A DNA stretch of 64,000 bases from Tepidiforma bonchosmolovskayae. Lineage in GTDB: Bacteria; Chloroflexota; Dehalococcoidia; Tepidiformales; Tepidiformaceae. The first letter of the stretch is position 1, and every line of letters begins with the position of its first letter. A model generated the notes under the pieces. That model was given only the letters and a program-made list of their open reading frames with translations. It was not told the origin of the DNA and ran no database searches. The position numbers and the translations under genes are program-made. Below are positions 1-7,158 of this stretch, piece after piece. The DNA is taken from NCBI RefSeq assembly GCF_008838325.1, contig NZ_CP042829.1:496001-560000 (forward strand), given 5' to 3'.

Positions 1-142
1 CGTCGCCGGGGAGCGGGGCGAGCTCGACCGGGATGACCATGCGGCGGCCGCAGACGGCGCATTCGCGGATGCGGATGGCGCGGGTGCGGACGTCGACGAG
101 GTAGCGCCATTCGTGACGGCAGGGGTCGTACGTGCGTTCCAT
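1..142 (-). CDS. Partial small zinc-ribbon-like protein (N-terminal 47 residues)
   Basis: This reading frame runs off the left edge of the window, so only the N-terminus is visible. It starts MERTYDPCRHEWRY and has a Cys-x-x-His pair near residues 8-10, then a CAVCGRR knuckle near residues 28-34. That spacing suggests a small treble-clef or zinc-ribbon protein. A GATACT box at 149-154 on the same strand ends 6 nt before the start codon, the leaderless arrangement seen elsewhere in this window, and it supports this ATG over the out-of-frame ATG at 148. The function is unknown and the C-terminus is missing. Confidence 0.5.
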   Translation of the reverse strand, partial: MERTYDPCRHEWRYLVDVRTRAIRIRECAVCGRRMVIPVELAPLPGD

Positions 143-148
143 GCCATC

Positions 149-154
149 AGTATC
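149..154 (-). promoter_or_regulatory. -10 box of the leftmost minus-strand gene
   Basis: GATACT on the minus strand keeps the conserved A at position 2 and T at position 6. It lies 6 nt before the ATG at 142. No convincing -35 element was found. Confidence 0.35.
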
Positions 155-277
155 GGCTGAGGAGATGAACGAATCGTTTCTGATGACGGCGACATGTCAG
201 GTTGGCGTGCGGGGTGCACCTGCAGCCGTTTGCGTTGCCCGGGGCCGTGAGGCGGCCCTATAGTACCGGGCAGCCCC

Positions 278-964
278 ATGCTCATCGACATCCACAGCCA
301 CACGTGGCCCCGGTCGCACGACAGCGTATTGAACCCGGATGACCTGATTGTCCGGGCGAAGGCGGCGGGGCTCGATGCGATTGTGTTCACCGAGCACGAC
401 ACGGTCTGGGACTACAAGGCGATCGAGGAGCTGCGGGCGAAGCACAACTTCCTGGTGCTCGCCGGAGTAGAAATTTCGACGGACGACGGGCACATCCTTG
501 CGTTCGGCATCGACAAGTACGTGTTCGGGATGCACCGCTCGCGGGAGCTTGCGGCGTACGTGGAGAAGGTGAACGGGGCGCTGATCGCGGCGCACCCGTA
601 CCGGCGGCAGATGCCGTGGTTCTCGCGGAACGACGATGAGTACCGGGCGGCGCTGGAGAAGGCGGCGCGGAACCCGGCGTACCAGTACGTCCAGGGGCTG
701 GAGGAGATTAACGGGCGGGGCTCGGACAAGGAGAACGAGTTCTCGCAGCGGCTGTGCGAGATGATGCACCTGCCGGGGACGGGCGGGACCGATTCCCACG
801 CGATCTCGGACATCGGCAAGTGCGCGACGTATTTCGAGCGGGAGATCCGGGACGAGCGGGAGCTGATCGAGGAGCTGCGCGCCGGGCGGTTCTATGCGGT
901 GGACCTGCGGACGGGGAAGCCGATCGCGGTGCGCGATGCGCGCCGGGAGCGAATGCGGGAGTAA
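278..964 (+). CDS. PHP-domain metal-dependent hydrolase
   Basis: The 228-residue protein has the PHP (polymerase and histidinol phosphatase) fold, a metal-dependent phosphoesterase. Metal-ligand motifs appear in order: IHSH near residues 5-8, TEHD near 38-41, GVEIS near 63-67, the HPYRR segment near 109-113 and GTDSH near 166-170. Single-domain PHP proteins of this size often hydrolyse nucleoside 3',5'-bisphosphates or related phosphoesters, but the substrate cannot be read from sequence. A TATAGT box at 259-264 lies 13 nt before the ATG and no clear ribosome-binding site is visible, so the leader is very short. It stands alone, facing away from the zinc-ribbon gene and followed by fdxA. Confidence 0.85.
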   Translation: MLIDIHSHTWPRSHDSVLNPDDLIVRAKAAGLDAIVFTEHDTVWDYKAIEELRAKHNFLVLAGVEISTDDGHILAFGIDKYVFGMHRSRELAAYVEKVNGALIAAHPYRRQMPWFSRNDDEYRAALEKAARNPAYQYVQGLEEINGRGSDKENEFSQRLCEMMHLPGTGGTDSHAISDIGKCATYFEREIRDERELIEELRAGRFYAVDLRTGKPIAVRDARRERMRE

Positions 965-1010
965 TCCCGCGCAGGTCGTCATGGCCGGGATGCCGGGTTG
1001 CCCGCTCTTC

Positions 1011-1040
1011 TTCACAGACCGCGGGGCCGAATAGTAGTAT
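1011..1040 (+). promoter_or_regulatory. Promoter of the ferredoxin gene
   Basis: TTCACA (1011-1016) and TAGTAT (1035-1040) are separated by 18 nt, a good sigma-70-type match. The start codon of the ferredoxin follows about 55 nt downstream with a GAGAGGA ribosome-binding site. Confidence 0.5.
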
Positions 1041-1094
1041 GCGAGACGCCCACGCGGCAGGAACGCAGCACCCCCGACGGGAGAGGAGCCCCGA

Positions 1095-1385
1095 ATGGCC
1101 TACGTAATCACGGAACCCTGCATTGACGTCCAGGACCAGGCATGCGTCGAGGTCTGCCCGGTCGACTGCATCCACTTCGACGAAGGCGAGGACCGGATGC
1201 TGTACATCAACCCCGACGAGTGCATCGACTGCGGTGCATGCGAGCCTGCCTGCCCCGTGACGGCGATTTTCGCGGAGGATGACGTCCCGGCGGACCGCGC
1301 GGTGTATAAGGAGATCAACGTGCTCTGGTACAGCGATAAGGCGGCCGCGCGCGCCAAGGTGAACGAGCTGAAGCCGCCGGCCTGA
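1095..1385 (+). CDS. fdxA: 7Fe ferredoxin (3Fe-4S / 4Fe-4S), FdxA type
   Basis: A 96-residue soluble electron carrier. By comparison with Azotobacter ferredoxin I, C9, C17 and C53 should hold the 3Fe-4S cluster and C21, C43, C46 and C49 the 4Fe-4S cluster, with C25 free. The position that would complete a second 4Fe motif after C9 is a valine, which supports the 3Fe assignment. The [12 protein letters not shown] signature at 43-54 is very clear. The gene is preceded by a recognisable promoter and a GAGAGGA ribosome-binding site and followed by a U-tract terminator, so it is probably monocistronic. Partner enzymes are not encoded next to it. Confidence 0.93.
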   Translation: MAYVITEPCIDVQDQACVEVCPVDCIHFDEGEDRMLYINPDECIDCGACEPACPVTAIFAEDDVPADRAVYKEINVLWYSDKAAARAKVNELKPPA

Positions 1386-1411
1386 TCTTCCGGCACCCGG
1401 CAACGACGACG

Positions 1412-1450
1412 AAGCGAGCCAGCCGGTCGCCGGCGGGCTCGCTTTTCGTT
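1412..1450 (+). terminator. Rho-independent terminator after the ferredoxin gene
   Basis: A 9-bp stem (AAGCGAGCC at 1412-1420 with GGCTCGCTT at 1436-1444) encloses a smaller GCCGG/CCGGC helix and runs directly into a T-rich tail. One of only three hairpins in the window with a clear T-tract. Confidence 0.75.
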
Positions 1451-1458
1451 GCGCAGGC

Positions 1459-1486
1459 TTGACCCTGCGAGGGCCTCGGCTAGATT
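1459..1486 (+). promoter_or_regulatory. Promoter of the ribosomal protein L25 gene
   Basis: TTGACC (1459-1464), a 16-nt spacer and TAGATT (1481-1486) form one of the best sigma-70-type promoters in the window. The L25 start codon lies about 45 nt further on. Confidence 0.6.
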
Positions 1487-1531
1487 TGAACTGTTGCGCC
1501 ACGTATGGAGCGTGGCTGAGGGAGTACCCAG

Positions 1532-2116
1532 ATGGCTGAACGCGTGACCATCGAGGCGGCGCCCCGGACCGTCCTCGGCAAGAAGGTGAAGCAGCTCCGG
1601 GCCGAAGGCCGGCTGCCGGCGAATGTGTACGGGAAGGCGATCCCGTCGCGGGCGATTGAAATTGATGCGCGCCAGTTTGCGCGGACGATTAAATCGGCCG
1701 GCCTGCGGGCGATGATCGAGCTCAAGGTGGCGGGCGAGACGGAGCCGCGGTACGTGATCCTGCGCGGGATTGCGCGGGCCCACGGAACCGGGGAGCCGAT
1801 CCACGTGGACTTCTTCCAGGTCGACCCGGAGCGGCCGATTACGGCGAACGTCCCGCTGCGGCTTGTCGGCGAGGCGCCGGCGGTGCGCGACCTTGCGGGG
1901 ACGCTCCTCCCCGGCATCGAAATTGTGTCGGTGCGGTGCCGCCCGCTGGATATTCCGGACACCATCCCGGTCGACATTGCACCGCTCAAGGGGTTCGACT
2001 CGGTGCTGACGGTGGGCGACATTACGCCGCCGCCGGGGGTCGAGATCCTGACGGACCCCTCGGTGGTGGTGGCGACCGTGGCGAAGCCGCGCCTGCGCGG
2101 CCAGCGCGGCGGCTAA
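1532..2116 (+). CDS. rplY: 50S ribosomal protein L25, CTC (general stress) form
   Basis: The 194-residue protein is the long CTC form of bL25: an N-terminal 5S-rRNA-binding L25 domain (about residues 5-95, with RAEGRLPANVYG near 25-36) followed by the TL5/CTC beta domain (about 100-185, with HVDFFQVD near 90-97 at the junction). It binds 5S rRNA in the central protuberance of the large subunit. A strong promoter and a GAGGGAGT ribosome-binding site precede it. The next gene begins only 12 nt after its stop codon. Confidence 0.93.
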   Translation: MAERVTIEAAPRTVLGKKVKQLRAEGRLPANVYGKAIPSRAIEIDARQFARTIKSAGLRAMIELKVAGETEPRYVILRGIARAHGTGEPIHVDFFQVDPERPITANVPLRLVGEAPAVRDLAGTLLPGIEIVSVRCRPLDIPDTIPVDIAPLKGFDSVLTVGDITPPPGVEILTDPSVVVATVAKPRLRGQRGG

Positions 2117-2128
2117 CCCCAGGGCGCT

Positions 2129-3085
2129 GTGGCCGAACGAAACTACCCGGCGGACCAGGCAGAAGCGGGCCTGCGGCTGTTTCTCGGCTGGTTCGGGCCC
2201 CACTACGCGCGCAGCACATCGGTTGAGGACGCAAGTTCGGACGGGACCACGCTGACAGCGAAGGTCATCGTCGGGCGGAGGTGGTCGCTGCGGACGACCG
2301 TGGTGAACACGTTCGGGCCCGATGCGACGGTAGCGTGGGAGGCAGCGCGGGCGGCGCTCGAACGGCGGCTGGATGCGGAAGGGCGGCCGCTGGCGGTCTG
2401 GGTGCCGCGGGGCGCCAGCTTCCCGAGCGAGGAGCCGGGGCTCTCACAGTTTGTGCTGAGTCTCGACGAGGCGAAGCGGCTGGATGACGGCCGGCTCGAG
2501 TTCTGCAGGCCGGTGAACCTGTACCTGCGGCGGGTGGCGACGACGGGCTCAGTGGTGACGGCCCTGGGCGGGCTCGCCGGGCATTGGGCGCAATTCACGA
2601 ACCGCGTTCCCGGGACGTTCCAGCTGAACTCGAATGAGCTGTTCCGGCTGCCGGCTTCGCAGGAAGAGCGGCAGAAGCTGTTCGATCGGATCGTGCTGGC
2701 GTCGCAGCAGCCGGAGGTGGATGACACGGTGGTGGTGCCGGCGCGGGACTGCTGGACAGCGAACGACCTCGGGGGCGGCGGGGCGTGTATCCTCGGGACC
2801 CCTGCGCCGGAGAACGACGAGTGGAGTGCGTCGCTGCGGCGGAACCTCCGCCGGCTGGTGAAAGCGGCGAACGAGGCCCCAGCGGGCGGGGCGGATGCGC
2901 GCGCGCTGGTCGTGCTGGGGCCGGCGACGTACGCGGAGGATGAGAAGCTCTCGTGGGCGCTGCGGGGGATGGACCCGACGCTTTACGCGGGGTTCGACAT
3001 CCTGGCGGTGATTGCCGACGGGGTGGTGAAGCCGATCCTCCAGCCGGGGCGCTCGGTGCTGCCGTGGGATGCGCCGCTGCGCTGA
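2129..3085 (+). CDS. Hypothetical protein, 318 aa
   Basis: I do not recognise a family. The protein looks soluble and globular, with no signal peptide or membrane segment. It has a mixed alpha/beta composition, a glycine-rich stretch around residues 214-220 (NDLGGGGACILG) and a hydrophobic C-terminal beta segment near 290-305. It starts on GTG, 12 nt after the L25 stop codon and without its own promoter, so it is probably co-transcribed with rplY. Codon use matches the neighbours, and the next plus-strand gene starts 66 nt later behind its own ribosome-binding site. Nothing about its role can be concluded. Confidence 0.7.
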   Translation: MAERNYPADQAEAGLRLFLGWFGPHYARSTSVEDASSDGTTLTAKVIVGRRWSLRTTVVNTFGPDATVAWEAARAALERRLDAEGRPLAVWVPRGASFPSEEPGLSQFVLSLDEAKRLDDGRLEFCRPVNLYLRRVATTGSVVTALGGLAGHWAQFTNRVPGTFQLNSNELFRLPASQEERQKLFDRIVLASQQPEVDDTVVVPARDCWTANDLGGGGACILGTPAPENDEWSASLRRNLRRLVKAANEAPAGGADARALVVLGPATYAEDEKLSWALRGMDPTLYAGFDILAVIADGVVKPILQPGRSVLPWDAPLR

Positions 3086-3151
3086 CGCGGGCGCGCGCCG
3101 TTCGCCCGACCCGGGCATGATCGGCAGAGCACACCGGCAGAGGAGGGCTGG

Positions 3152-4039
3152 ATGACCATCCGGCGCGTGGGATTCGTCGGACTTGGGATTATGGGCGGGC
3201 CGATGGCGGCGAATCTGCTGGCCGCCGGCTACGAGCTGACGGTCTGGAACCGGACGGCGGCGAAGACCGAGCCGCTGGCCGCTGCAGGGGCGCGCGTGGC
3301 GGGGTCGCCGGCCGAGGTGGCCGCCGCCTCGGAGGTGACGTTCACGTGTGTGACGGCGTCGGCCGATGTGGAGGCGGTGGTCCTCGGGCCGGGCGGGGTC
3401 ATCGAGGGCGCGACGCCGGGCAGCATCGTGGTCGACTGCTCGACCATCGCGCCGGCCACTGCGCGGAAGGTGCATGCACGGCTGGCGGAGCGGGGCGTCG
3501 CGATGCTCGATGCGCCGGTCTCGGGCGGCGACGTGGGCGCGAAGGCGGGGACGCTCGCGATCATGGTCGGCGGGGATGCGGAGACGTTTGAGCGGGCGCT
3601 GCCGGTGCTGAGGGCCATCGGCAAGACGATCGTGCACGTGGGGCCGCCGGGGGCCGGACAGGTGGTGAAGCTGTGCAACCAGGTCGCGGGCGGCCTGAAC
3701 CTGCTGGCGATGGCGGAGGCGATCAGCCTGTGCCGGCGGTCGGGGGTTGATCCGGCGAAGATGCTGGAGGTGGTGTCGGCGGGGGCGGCCGGCTCGTGGA
3801 TGCTGCAGCACCTGGGCCCGCGGGCGGTGGCCGGCGACTTCGCGCCGGGGTTCATGGTCGACCTGATGCAGAAGGACCTGGGGCTGGTGCTGGAAGCCGC
3901 GCACGAGACGCACACGCCGCTGCCCGGCTCGGCGCTGGTGCGGCAGCTGTTCGAGATGCTGCAGGCGCGGGGGCGCGGACGCGAGGGCACGCAGGCAATC
4001 GTCGAGGCGCTGGCGCTGCTGGCCGGCGAGACCGGCTAG
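3152..4039 (+). CDS. NAD(P)-dependent 2-hydroxy-3-oxopropionate / 3-hydroxyisobutyrate dehydrogenase family
   Basis: The 295-residue protein is a beta-hydroxyacid dehydrogenase. It has the N-terminal Rossmann motif GLGIMGGPMAANL (about 10-22), the substrate-binding loop DAPVSGGDVGAKAGTL (about 119-134) and the catalytic-lysine region AGQVVKLCNQ (about 166-175). Such enzymes reversibly oxidise 3-hydroxyisobutyrate, tartronate semialdehyde or similar short hydroxyacids with NAD(P); substrate cannot be chosen from sequence. A GAGGAGGG ribosome-binding site sets the start at this ATG. Its stop codon overlaps that of the convergent GGDEF gene inside a shared CTAG. Confidence 0.88.
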   Translation: MTIRRVGFVGLGIMGGPMAANLLAAGYELTVWNRTAAKTEPLAAAGARVAGSPAEVAAASEVTFTCVTASADVEAVVLGPGGVIEGATPGSIVVDCSTIAPATARKVHARLAERGVAMLDAPVSGGDVGAKAGTLAIMVGGDAETFERALPVLRAIGKTIVHVGPPGAGQVVKLCNQVAGGLNLLAMAEAISLCRRSGVDPAKMLEVVSAGAAGSWMLQHLGPRAVAGDFAPGFMVDLMQKDLGLVLEAAHETHTPLPGSALVRQLFEMLQARGRGREGTQAIVEALALLAGETG

Positions 4040-5004
4040 GCGACCGAGGGGCCGTCGCTGTCGCCGTTTCGGCGGAGGAGCGAAATCACGGCTGCGCCGC
4101 GGGGCCGGTCGGCGAGCTGCCGGTCGGCGGCGGCGAACAGGTCGGCGGCATCGCAGTCGACGCCGGTCGCGACGCCGAAGGCGAGGGAGACGGGCACGAG
4201 GTCGGCCCATTCTTCGAGGTTGCGGCGCTCGACCTCCTGGGCGATGCGGCGGGCGATGAGGCGGCCGACGGTGAGGTCGGCGCCGGGGAGGATGATGCCG
4301 AAGTCGTCGCCGCCGATGCGGGCGGCGAAGTCCCCGCCGCGGATGCAGTGATGGATGGCGGCGGCGGCCCTGCGTAGCATGTCGTCGCCGGCGTCGTGGC
4401 CGTGGGACTGATTGACGACGCGGGTGCCGACGAGGTCGGCGAGGATGAGGGTGACCGGCTCGCGGGTGCCGCGCCGGGCGCGGCACTCCTCGCGGAGGCG
4501 CTCGTCGAAGGCGTGGCGGTTGAAGAGGCCGGTGAGGTGGTCCGTGCGGGCTTCGCGTTCGAGCCAGCGGACCATGGTGTCGCGGCGGCGGAGGGTGCGG
4601 TTCTCTTCGACGGCGGCGGCGAGGCGAAGGGTGAGCTGGGCCTCATCGAGGCTGTTGAGCGTGAGGAAGTCGTGGGCGCCGAGCTTGAGCGACGGCACGG
4701 CTTCGAGGGCGGGGTCCTGGTCGAGGAGGAGAACGACGGCGACGTCGGGCCGGCGTTCGCGGAGGGCGCGGACCAGGGGTGCGGCCGGGTCGTGCCAGAG
4801 GCGGGCAGAGACGAGGGCGACATCGAAGGCGCCGCCGTCGAGCAGACGGCCGGCCTCCTCAACGCCGCGCGCGGCGTGGGGCACAAAGCGGGGCGACGCC
4901 TCGAGGAGCTTCCGCAGGGTGCGGATGTGGGCGATGTCCTCATCGATGATGAGGACGCGGAGCGAGCGGGGCGTGCCCGATGGCGGAGCGGCTCGGGTGG
5001 TCAT
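4036..5004 (-). CDS. Receiver-like domain fused to GGDEF diguanylate cyclase
   Basis: The 322-residue protein has an N-terminal receiver-like domain (about 15-130) and a C-terminal GGDEF domain (about 150-315). The cyclase motif is GGDDF at 231-235, an accepted variant of GG(D/E)EF, preceded five residues earlier by RGGD at 222-225, a complete inhibitory I-site for c-di-GMP. The DLVG...GHDAGD metal/GTP segment (190-207) is also present. The receiver keeps acidic residues D21-D23, but the phospho-acceptor position is Ser66, and the conserved C-terminal lysine is missing (FLTLNS). Control by phosphorylation is therefore unlikely; this is a pseudo-receiver. The start follows the first Met that fits the domain; an upstream in-frame extension has no homology-like content. 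Confidence 0.88.
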   Translation of the reverse strand: MTTRAAPPSGTPRSLRVLIIDEDIAHIRTLRKLLEASPRFVPHAARGVEEAGRLLDGGAFDVALVSARLWHDPAAPLVRALRERRPDVAVVLLLDQDPALEAVPSLKLGAHDFLTLNSLDEAQLTLRLAAAVEENRTLRRRDTMVRWLEREARTDHLTGLFNRHAFDERLREECRARRGTREPVTLILADLVGTRVVNQSHGHDAGDDMLRRAAAAIHHCIRGGDFAARIGGDDFGIILPGADLTVGRLIARRIAQEVERRNLEEWADLVPVSLAFGVATGVDCDAADLFAAADRQLADRPRGAAVISLLRRNGDSDGPSVA

Positions 5005-5040
5005 GCTGAAGTCCCTGCTCTGAGTATCGGCAGGTTCTCG

Positions 5041-5078
5041 ACAGAAGAAGAGGCCCGCCGGGGTGCCCCGGCGGGCCC
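5041..5078 (-). terminator. GC-rich hairpin downstream of the SDR gene
   Basis: GGCCCGCCGGGG (5052-5063) pairs with CCCCGGCGGGCC (5066-5077). On the minus strand it is followed by a pyrimidine-rich CTTCTTCTTC run rather than pure T, so termination is plausible but not certain. Confidence 0.5.
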
Positions 5079-5104
5079 TGGATGGCCCGGCGATGCGGCT
5101 GCGC

Positions 5105-6082
5105 CTAGAAATCCCGGCCGGGGATCTTGATGTCGTCGGCGGGCGGCGCGGGGTTCGCGATGCCGGCCATGAGCTGGGTGGGCACGAGCATGCGGAGCTC
5201 ATCGAGCGTCCATTTGCCGTGCTTGTAGATGTTGCGAAATGGCGGATAGAGGTCGGCGAGGAGGCCGATGTGGCCGCCGGCAACCTGGAAGATGCGGCCG
5301 TTGATATTCCAGGCCTCGTCCAGGAGAAGGTAGATGGTCATCGGGGCGACCATGTCGGGTGTGCGCATGGCGGCGGCTTCTTCGGCGGCGCGGTTGGCTG
5401 CGGACTGCGGCGGGCCGCCGGCGGCGGCGATGCCGCGCTGGGCGCGGAGTTCGCGCGCGCTCTGGGGGACGGTGGCGGTGAGCCGCGTGGCGGCCCCGGG
5501 CGCGATGCAGTTCACGGTGACGCCGTAGCGGCCGAGGTCGCGCGCGGCGACGCGGGTGAGGCCGGCGACCCCGGCCTTGGCGGCGCCGTAGTTCGCCTGG
5601 CCGGAGTTGCCCTGGAGGCCGGAGACCGAGCTGAAGTTGACGATGCGGCCGTAGCGCTGCTGGCGCATGAGGACGGAGGCGGGCTTGATGGTGGTGAAGT
5701 GTCCCTTGAGGTCGACGCGGATGACGTCGTCCCACTCCTCTTCGGTGAGGTTGAAGATCATGCGGTCGCGGAGGATGGCGGCCAGGTTGATGAGGCCGTC
5801 GAGGCGCCCCCAGGTATCGAGAGCGGTGCGGATGACGCTCTCGCCGCCCTCCATCGTCGAGACGTCGGCGAAGTTGGCGACGGCTTCGCCGCCCATTTTC
5901 TTGATTTCCTCGACGACCTGGGCTGCGGGGCCATCGTCGTGGCCGGTGCCGTCGGGGTTGACGCCGGGGTCGTTGACGACGACGCGTGCGCCTTCAGAGG
6001 CGGCGAGGAGGGCGCATTCACGGCCGATGCCGCGGCCGGCGCCGGTCATGGCGATGACTTTGCCCTCGAGGAGGTTGCCCAT
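5105..6082 (-). CDS. SDR-family (3R)-hydroxyacyl-CoA dehydrogenase, MFE-2-like
   Basis: The 325-residue short-chain dehydrogenase has the cofactor motif TGAGRGIG (about 13-20), a VNDPG segment after beta 2, the NLAA motif near 99-102, a catalytic FSSVSG serine and YGAAK tyrosine/lysine pair. The extended VVVNDPG...AAQVVEEIKKMGG region resembles the dehydrogenase part of peroxisomal multifunctional enzyme type 2. Directly upstream on the same strand are two MaoC hot-dog proteins, which would provide the hydratase half. Together they could hydrate an enoyl-CoA and oxidise the (3R)-hydroxyacyl-CoA. The start has a GGAG ribosome-binding site 8 nt upstream. Confidence 0.85.
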   Translation of the reverse strand: MGNLLEGKVIAMTGAGRGIGRECALLAASEGARVVVNDPGVNPDGTGHDDGPAAQVVEEIKKMGGEAVANFADVSTMEGGESVIRTALDTWGRLDGLINLAAILRDRMIFNLTEEEWDDVIRVDLKGHFTTIKPASVLMRQQRYGRIVNFSSVSGLQGNSGQANYGAAKAGVAGLTRVAARDLGRYGVTVNCIAPGAATRLTATVPQSARELRAQRGIAAAGGPPQSAANRAAEEAAAMRTPDMVAPMTIYLLLDEAWNINGRIFQVAGGHIGLLADLYPPFRNIYKHGKWTLDELRMLVPTQLMAGIANPAPPADDIKIPGRDF

Positions 6083-6119
6083 GGGTTGTGCTCCTTATGC
6101 GGCAGAATCGGCGGCGCCG

Positions 6120-6539
6120 TCAGCTGTTGATGATGACCGTGGCTGAGCCGGGGGTGGTCTTCTTGCCCTCGGGGTTCTCGGTCCAGATTTCGAGGTCGAC
6201 GAGCTTCTGGCCGTTTTCTTCGTACTTGCGGGTGACGACGCCCCTGCAGAGGATGTCCTGGTTCGGGTAGTCCATCCCGCGGTAGCTGCAGCCGAAGCGC
6301 TTGATTTTGCCGTTGCCGCCGAGCCAGTCGTGGAGGAGCTGGCCGAGGAAGGCGTGCTTCAGTGCGCCGTGGACAATGATGTCGCTGAGGCCGGTGCTCT
6401 TGGCGAAGTCCTTATCGTAGTGGATCTGGTAGAAGTCGCCGGAGGCGGCGGCCCAGAGGACGAGCTGCTGGGTGGAGCAGTTCTTCTTGAGTTCGGGGAT
6501 GGCCATGCCTTCGCTGATCTCGTTCCATTTCGCTGCCAT
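6120..6539 (-). CDS. MaoC-like (R)-specific enoyl-CoA hydratase, catalytic subunit
   Basis: The 139-residue single hot-dog protein carries the hydratase-2 dyad as SGDFYQIHYD: Asp35 and His40 in the D-x4-H spacing expected for catalysis, followed by the VHGALK helix. Family members hydrate trans-2-enoyl-CoA to (3R)-hydroxyacyl-CoA. The upstream neighbour (6557-7042) is a second hot-dog protein lacking this dyad, so the two probably form a heterodimer like the HadAB or ChsH1/ChsH2 dehydratases. The gene sits 17 nt after that partner and 37 nt before the SDR dehydrogenase. An AGGAG ribosome-binding site lies 8 nt before the ATG. Confidence 0.85.
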   Translation of the reverse strand: MAAKWNEISEGMAIPELKKNCSTQQLVLWAAASGDFYQIHYDKDFAKSTGLSDIIVHGALKHAFLGQLLHDWLGGNGKIKRFGCSYRGMDYPNQDILCRGVVTRKYEENGQKLVDLEIWTENPEGKKTTPGSATVIINS

Positions 6540-6556
6540 TGCGGTGCTCCTCGGGG

Positions 6557-7042
6557 TCAGTAGCGGATGCTGGTGCCGGTCATGATGGCGACGACTTTGC
6601 CATCCTGGTTGGTGTAGACCGTTTTGGTGGTGGTGATGAGCATCTGGCCGATGCTGCCTTCGCGTTCTTCGTAGGAAGCGACGTGGGAGCGGGCGGTGAG
6701 GACGTCGCCGGCGCAGATGTCGTCGAAGTATTCGATGTCGGTGCCGCCGTTGAGGACGCGGGTGAGCGGGCGGGACGGCTGGGGGCCGATATCGAAGCCG
6801 CGGCGGCCGCCCGCGCGCGGATTGTAGACGGGGGTGCCGAGGTAGCCGGGGGGCGCGACGAGGCTGCGGTAGCCGGCAGCTTTGGCGGCGGCTTCGTCGT
6901 AGAAGATGGGGTCGGTGTGGCCGACGGCGCGGGCGAACATGCGAATGGAGGTCTTATCGACCTCGAGGGTGTAGGGCTCGGACTCCTTGCCGACGTGGGC
7001 GCGCATCTCATCGGTGATGAGCGGCGTCTTCTCCTGTGTCAC
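6557..7042 (-). CDS. MaoC N-terminal-type (FAS1-like) dehydratase, probable non-catalytic partner
   Basis: The 161-residue hot-dog protein belongs to the MaoC_dehydrat_N type. At the place of the hydratase dyad it reads GHTDPIFYDE: Asp44 is kept but the catalytic His is Tyr49. That is usual for the structural subunit that shapes the acyl-binding tunnel of heterodimeric dehydratases. It begins with GTG and is the first gene of the three-gene MaoC-MaoC-SDR unit. A TATCCT box lies at 7057-7062 on the minus strand, so transcription may start only a few bases before the start codon. The acyl chain handled is unknown. Confidence 0.8.
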   Translation of the reverse strand: MTQEKTPLITDEMRAHVGKESEPYTLEVDKTSIRMFARAVGHTDPIFYDEAAAKAAGYRSLVAPPGYLGTPVYNPRAGGRRGFDIGPQPSRPLTRVLNGGTDIEYFDDICAGDVLTARSHVASYEEREGSIGQMLITTTKTVYTNQDGKVVAIMTGTSIRY

Positions 7043-7145
7043 GGGGCCAACTCCGCAGGATAGTTTGTGCGCGGGGAACGATACGCGAGCGGCAGCGGCG
7101 CGTAAACGGGAGGCGGATGGTATTCCCTGCGACGGCGGGCGCGGC

Positions 7146-7151
7146 TAGAAT
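7146..7151 (+). promoter_or_regulatory. -10 box directly before the GH1 start codon
   Basis: TAGAAT at 7146-7151 ends 7 nt before the ATG at 7159, which would place the transcript start on or next to the A of the start codon. No convincing -35 hexamer or ribosome-binding site is visible. Confidence 0.55.
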
Positions 7152-7158
7152 CCCGCGA

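Noticed and set aside
7036..7158. In-frame upstream extension of the GH1 enzyme
   Set aside because: The extra 41 residues are arginine-rich and unlike GH1 proteins; the -10 box lies inside that stretch.
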